Positions 28,731 through 32,583 of a DNA stretch of 32,583 nt are shown here, one piece after another. Source of the DNA: a virus; IMG/VR virus record IMGVR_UViG_3300031801_000658, positions 1 through 32,583 of that record; one strand, given 5' to 3'. Position 1 is the first letter of the stretch; each line of letters begins with the position of its first letter. A model generated the notes under the pieces. The model saw only the letters and a program-made list of their open reading frames with translations, had not been told where the DNA came from and did not search any database. The translations under genes were made by a program, and so were the position numbers.

Positions 28731-29781
28731 TTATAATCTCCTTTGCTGTGTTGTCCCAAGAAAATTTCTCGGCTGTTTTTACGCATTCGTCATTGACAAA
28801 AAGTCTGCCCTTTTGTTTTGCTCTGTGAATAGCCCCCATGTAGAGAGCTATCTGTTTAACCTGTTTCTCTCCAACTTTAGCCCACTGTCCCTGACCAAAG
28901 AACCACTTGTTGTCAGTCGCATCTTCTTTTTCGTCTGTGTGTATAAGCATAGAATTGTCTTTGGTGCAAAATTCAGTATGCCCAGAATAATTGGTGGCGA
29001 CTACATGCTTACCACAGGACATCAGTTCTAGCAATTCTAGGTTCCATCCTTCTGCTCTGGAAGGAAAGACACCGCAATCAATTTGTCTCATTATATTATA
29101 CACATCCTGCTGAGTTCTTTGCCTAGGAATTATTCTGATCTTGTCCCCCAGAACAGAGCTTTTGTACAGATTTTCCCAGTATTGATTTTCTTCATCTGTG
29201 TAAAATGGATTGTGGCACATCATCCAAAGCTCTACGTTGTCATTAGGGGTAAAAGCTTCGTTGAAGGCTTCTACTAAAATATCGTGTCCTTTTCTGACCT
29301 CCCATTTACCACAATTAAAAAATACGGTCTCTGTTCTGGAAGACGCGCTTTCTTTGAATATTGTTCTGTCTACCCCCAGAGGAGCCACAAAAACTTTTGG
29401 ATCTCCAGAGACATGTTTCAGGCACACCTCCTTGGCCCATTCAGAGCAAACAATTATCTTGTCAAGTGAACTAAGATGGTGTTCTTCCTGAATTGTAAAT
29501 CTGTCAAGCTCAAAAATAGGAAACCCGATCCTATCGCCCCTTCCCACAAATTGGCTCATGTCATGCTGATGCCATATTCGTAAGCAGGGAGCGTTAAAAT
29601 CGGGCAATTCAGATCTTCCTATACACTCTTTAACGAGCGGGACATAGGAATTATCGCAATCAGGTTGTCCTATTGACCAGAGAGATACCTCAAGAGATGT
29701 GTTAAGAGCCGAGACTATGTTGAGTCCAGCAACTCCGTATCCCAGTTGGTTTATTGGGGATATTATATTAATTGGGTCCAT
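28714..29781 (-). CDS. Glycosyltransferase family 4
   Basis: 355 aa. GT-B fold: N-terminal domain with GYGVAGLNIVSAL (donor-loop Gly), then FVAPLGVDRTIFKE, NCGKWEVRKGHDILVEAF and the retaining-enzyme E-x7-E motif PSRAEGWNLELLELMSCG and VVATNYSGHTE. It would add a sugar from NDP-sugar to a lipid or polymer acceptor. Sits in the sugar module next to an exostosin-like and a GT2-like enzyme. Donor specificity cannot be read. Confidence 0.85.
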   Translation of the reverse strand: MDPINIISPINQLGYGVAGLNIVSALNTSLEVSLWSIGQPDCDNSYVPLVKECIGRSELPDFNAPCLRIWHQHDMSQFVGRGDRIGFPIFELDRFTIQEEHHLSSLDKIIVCSEWAKEVCLKHVSGDPKVFVAPLGVDRTIFKESASSRTETVFFNCGKWEVRKGHDILVEAFNEAFTPNDNVELWMMCHNPFYTDEENQYWENLYKSSVLGDKIRIIPRQRTQQDVYNIMRQIDCGVFPSRAEGWNLELLELMSCGKHVVATNYSGHTEFCTKDNSMLIHTDEKEDATDNKWFFGQGQWAKVGEKQVKQIALYMGAIHRAKQKGRLFVNDECVKTAEKFSWDNTAKEIINAISA

Positions 29782-29989
29782 TTCTACCTAAACTTTCTAT
29801 AAAATCCCAATCTATATGATTGACGACATTTGTCGTACACGATCCAAAAAATGGATGAACCTTTCGGGCTTCTATTGACATCATGGATGCGTGTCGTTTT
29901 AGCTGAGACAAGTTGTGCGCCATGTTCAAGTTCTCTCCGATACAATAGTCGTAGAACACCTTGGTTGCCATGTTAGGAAAAATGTTCAT
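29768..29989 (-). CDS. Small unknown protein
   Basis: 73 aa from ATG 29989, which has an AAGGGG site six bases upstream; a later ATG at 29971 lacks one. Helical N-terminus, then HPFFGSCTTNVVNHIDWDFIESL. It overlaps neighbours by 17 and 14 bases, so it is translated in the same transcript as the glycosyltransferases. No family recognised. Confidence 0.6.
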   Translation of the reverse strand: MNIFPNMATKVFYDYCIGENLNMAHNLSQLKRHASMMSIEARKVHPFFGSCTTNVVNHIDWDFIESLGRNGPN

Positions 29990-30941
29990 AGAAAGCCCCT
30001 TGTATCATTTTTGTCCAATATGACAATTTAGCTTTATCGAGAGTGGGGGCCACAGGTGGCACACGAGACATGATTTCGTCGTACTTCCGCTGTAGCCAGT
30101 CTAGGGAGTTGACAACTCCCCAACTTTTGATTTTCAGTATTGGCAGACCATCCAAGTATCTCATCGCGGGGCCATCTTCGACAATCGGTATGGCTCCCAA
30201 GTAAATAGACTCTAAAATCCTGTAGCAGTCAACCCCGTTGCCGGGAGGACAGGCTACAAATCTGTGCCGAGACAGTTCTGACAGGTATTCTTCGTATGGG
30301 ACATCTGGATTTTCGTGAGAAGTCACCCAATCCCAACCGTTGTTGATAAAAAATTTCTTGATGTGCATTCTGTCTGTAGTATAGTTTTGCCAATTGACAT
30401 AGAGCCAATCCGTTTTTATGAGATCTGGGGTGTTTGATATAGCATCAGCAGCATCTTTACCAACCCCAATCGGGATGCCCTGAAGTTTATTTTTCATCAG
30501 GAGAGGATTGACCACAAACCACTTGATAATATTGTCAGGTATTTTGTTAAAGGTTCCCATTGTAAAAGAATGACATTTGATAGAATACCTATCTTTTAGA
30601 TTACATTTTTCAATATCGCATCTGGGAGAAATCTTTAGGGCTTTATATTCTATTTTTGGTATTTCTGATTCTATAAACGGCAACCATTTTAACATATCCG
30701 TAGCCACCGGATGTTCTTTTTGGTATGCTAATCCAAAGTCACTAAAACCGCTGACCACCACATATTTATTGTGGGTTCTTTTGCACTTGTCAAAAAATTT
30801 GGTGATATGTTCAATATTACAATAGACTATACCAGACGGAGGGATATCATCTATGCCCGGATAATCATATTCATAATTGCAATCGGCTATATCCATCCAA
30901 GACTTACAATTAATTATGTCTAATTTATCTATCAGGGACAT
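29973..30941 (-). CDS. Exostosin-like glycosyltransferase
   Basis: 322 aa. The C-terminal part has the GT47/exostosin-type block: YLSELSRHRFVACPPGNGVD followed by RILESIYLGAIPIVEDG, with Arg and Glu for the donor phosphate and sugar. N-terminal half with VVVSGFSDFGLAYQ and PIGVGKDAAD. Cytosolic. Adds a sugar to surface or virion glycans; the specific linkage is unknown. Overlaps the fusion gene upstream by 17 bases. Confidence 0.65.
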   Translation of the reverse strand: MSLIDKLDIINCKSWMDIADCNYEYDYPGIDDIPPSGIVYCNIEHITKFFDKCKRTHNKYVVVSGFSDFGLAYQKEHPVATDMLKWLPFIESEIPKIEYKALKISPRCDIEKCNLKDRYSIKCHSFTMGTFNKIPDNIIKWFVVNPLLMKNKLQGIPIGVGKDAADAISNTPDLIKTDWLYVNWQNYTTDRMHIKKFFINNGWDWVTSHENPDVPYEEYLSELSRHRFVACPPGNGVDCYRILESIYLGAIPIVEDGPAMRYLDGLPILKIKSWGVVNSLDWLQRKYDEIMSRVPPVAPTLDKAKLSYWTKMIQGAFYEHFS

Positions 30942-32445
30942 CTATTCCTACCCCTCCAAACAGTGTCATTGTATCCATACAAAAGACAGGTCTCTCTGTT
31001 CTTTTATATATCTCGGCGGCTTGTGCGTATTCGCTTTCTACAAAAAGGGCCGCTTCTGGACATCGGTAATAAGCTTCCGCTTTCCATTTGCCAAAACCTT
31101 CGCTGGAGAGTCTTTCTTCTACGGAGTCGTATGGGCTCATGATTAGCTGCTTATATTTAATCTTGTGTAGAGCCAACCAGTCCTCGGTAATATCTCTATA
31201 TTTTTCAAGTCTAGCGGTTACAATTTTCATCAATGGGTATTGAGGAACGTAAACCGTTGGCTCAACTGTTTTCAAATGCTCTACATAGTCTGCGCTGCCA
31301 TCTACTATAGTCCCGTCAAAGTCTGGGCAGAGAACTCCGTCTAGATCGCAAAGGTATGCCCCGCACTGAGGGTCTCTCAGAAAGCTCCATTCCCACGAAT
31401 GGTAGATTGTCGGCAAAATCCCGTAGAAAAAATCTACATCATCTTTTCTATCTTCGTTGATATACATCAACCCGTAAACAAACTCTCCCCTGTTTTTGAG
31501 ATATGATTTAGTTCTCTTAAGAGAGGAGCCACTCCAGCAAGTATCATCAACGACGAGTATCGGGCCAGTGGGTTTATATATCGGTCTAGATATACTTGGC
31601 CTCCAACAGAAGTTGTTGTGTAGAATTCCGTCTACGGTGACAAGTGGTATGTTGCGATATTCAGAAATAATAGACGCTATAAAAGATCCGCTTCGTGGTA
31701 TGCCACAAACAGCACTTACTTCTGGAATATCTTTACACCAGTCTTTTATATCCTTGATCACACCTGCATAAGACTTGTATACGAATTGATGAGTGCCATC
31801 GTCAAAAGGGGCTTTAAAATTAAGATCAATCAATTCATTGACTGACCTTGTTTCGTCCACAGACCTGCAAATAAATTGAGCATGATTCTCACTTGGGTAT
31901 TTTGATTTTGCAAATTGATATATATTACAATCTTCCATTACTATTTCGAAGTTAGGATCATCTTGTATTATTTTAGCAACATTTTCGTGTTCAGGACCAT
32001 CAATATAACATCTAGTTGTTATATATAACGTAGAAGTAATTTTTCGCATGTCTTCAAGAAACTTCTTAACTGCTTCTGCACTGTCCATAGTCTGAAACAC
32101 GAATGAAGCGATGACCATGTCGTATTTATTTTGTTGAATTGTAGACCAATCACTCGTTAACAAATCAATGTCTTCTTTACACAATTCTTCACATCTACCC
32201 ACAATGGATTCCAAGTCATAGCCATGAAGCTCTGTGCTGAATCCTTTGAAATACTTGAAGTGTCTACCAATGCCGCATCCAAAATCTAGTATTTTGTATT
32301 TTCTACCTTTGACATTGATTAAATCTAACGGGGTGTGGGGTAGAGCCTCTACCTCTCCGTGTCCGGTCAGAATACACTCTTTTAACTCTACGTCGTTGGT
32401 GTCTAGGCCTACTTGCTCCCACCGTTCGTTATTAAGATAATCCAT
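30925..32445 (-). CDS. Three-domain fusion: SAM methyltransferase - phosphoribosyltransferase - HAD phosphatase
   Basis: 506 aa. Domain 1 (about 49-195): Rossmann methyltransferase with SAM loop ILDFGCGIGRH (53-62) and acidic YDLES (76-80). Domain 2 (about 220-335): type I PRTase with GIPRSGS (248-254) and the PRPP loop VVDDTCWSGSS (298-308). Domain 3 (363-495): HAD with D367-x-D369 (YLCDLDGVL), T410-A-R and later Lys. Order suggests methylation, PRPP-dependent transfer of a ribosyl phosphate and dephosphorylation, for example making a modified nucleoside or sugar. The HAD motif IV is FVESE rather than DD. Start overlaps the upstream partial gene by 14 bases. Confidence 0.82.
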   Translation of the reverse strand: MDYLNNERWEQVGLDTNDVELKECILTGHGEVEALPHTPLDLINVKGRKYKILDFGCGIGRHFKYFKGFSTELHGYDLESIVGRCEELCKEDIDLLTSDWSTIQQNKYDMVIASFVFQTMDSAEAVKKFLEDMRKITSTLYITTRCYIDGPEHENVAKIIQDDPNFEIVMEDCNIYQFAKSKYPSENHAQFICRSVDETRSVNELIDLNFKAPFDDGTHQFVYKSYAGVIKDIKDWCKDIPEVSAVCGIPRSGSFIASIISEYRNIPLVTVDGILHNNFCWRPSISRPIYKPTGPILVVDDTCWSGSSLKRTKSYLKNRGEFVYGLMYINEDRKDDVDFFYGILPTIYHSWEWSFLRDPQCGAYLCDLDGVLCPDFDGTIVDGSADYVEHLKTVEPTVYVPQYPLMKIVTARLEKYRDITEDWLALHKIKYKQLIMSPYDSVEERLSSEGFGKWKAEAYYRCPEAALFVESEYAQAAEIYKRTERPVFCMDTMTLFGGVGIDVPDR

Positions 32446-32583
32446 CTTTTCTTTTCATCTCGTTTTGAACATATATACAGGGTGAACCATCACATATTTC
32501 GTGTATCTTTCCATTTAGAATATATTTTCTCAGGTCTTTAATTCTTACCCCATCCCATATTTCTTCTAGATCATCATCGTGTA
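32432..32583 (-). CDS. C-terminal end of a radical-SAM-like protein (runs off the window)
   Basis: 49 residues at the right edge, stop at 32432. LEEIWDGVRIKDLRKYILNG followed by KIHEICDGSPCIYVQNE has a C-x5-C arrangement after an IW...LR segment, as seen at the ends of SPASM/radical SAM enzymes. Those bind an auxiliary Fe-S cluster there. Just the tail is visible, so this is a tentative family assignment. It precedes the fusion gene with a 14-base overlap. Confidence 0.45.
   Translation of the reverse strand, partial: HDDDLEEIWDGVRIKDLRKYILNGKIHEICDGSPCIYVQNEMKRKDGLS

Noticed and set aside
1-32583. Prophage integration or lysogeny genes
   Set aside because: No integrase, repressor or att-like repeat was found in this window.

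Overview
The window looks like part of a lytic tailed-phage genome (Caudoviricetes), probably environmental and with a T4-like replication toolkit. The evidence is dense packing, genes all on the minus strand, stop/start overlaps of the ATGA, TGATG or TAATG kind, and a cluster of UvsX-type recombinase, DnaB helicase, DnaG-type primase, T4 gp1-like dNMP kinase, PhoH, dUTPase, ThyX, dCMP deaminase and a small phage-type sigma factor. I see no integrase, terminase, portal or major capsid gene, so the host and exact family cannot be named. Transcription runs from high to low coordinates. No gene-free stretch exceeds about 100 bases.

Region by region, as transcribed. (1) 32583-27571: a carbohydrate/surface-modification module with a truncated radical-SAM-like C-terminus, a methyltransferase-phosphoribosyltransferase-HAD fusion, an exostosin-like glycosyltransferase, a GT4 and a GT2-like glycosyltransferase and two small proteins. 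(2) 27577-25687: a Cys-rich metallothionein-like membrane peptide and four unknown genes. (3) 25636-24421: a sigma-70-like factor, the largest gap (with a -10-like TATAAT), a Thr/Ala/Gly-rich and probably abundant 189-aa protein, and a clear rho-independent terminator. (4) 24406-19107: an envelope module with a membrane/coiled-coil protein, a permuted NlpC/P60 (YiiX-like) hydrolase, a 27-aa membrane peptide, a membrane-anchored trypsin-like protease, an unknown 263-aa protein, a second secreted trypsin-like protease, a one-pass membrane protein and a 57-aa holin-like protein. (5) 19092-16768: GDP-L-fucose synthase, a beta-propeller protein and a Tat-signal-like exported protein. (6) 16796-11483: nucleotide metabolism and small factors, with dCMP deaminase, thermonuclease, a B12-dependent (class II) ribonucleotide reductase, dUTPase, PhoH, a tRNA-Arg(UCU) that starts at the base after the PhoH stop codon, and a small HAD phosphatase. 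(7) 11480-8426: small zinc-ribbon, HTH and unknown proteins. (8) 8433-1: recombination and replication, with UvsX, a PD-(D/E)XK nuclease, a candidate UvsY-like mediator, a zinc-ribbon protein, DnaB, primase, HNH nuclease, dNMP kinase, ThyX, a Cas4/AddB-like Fe-S nuclease and the N-terminal part of an ornithine cyclodeaminase/mu-crystallin homologue.

How the genes fit together: NrdJ, dCMP deaminase, dUTPase, ThyX and dNMP kinase form an almost complete dTTP supply line for the DnaB/primase/UvsX replication-recombination machine. The sigma factor probably switches transcription to late genes, and the gene directly after it carries its own promoter-like sequence and terminator. The sugar module and the secreted protease/hydrolase/membrane module are the least conventional parts and the best places to look for new biology.
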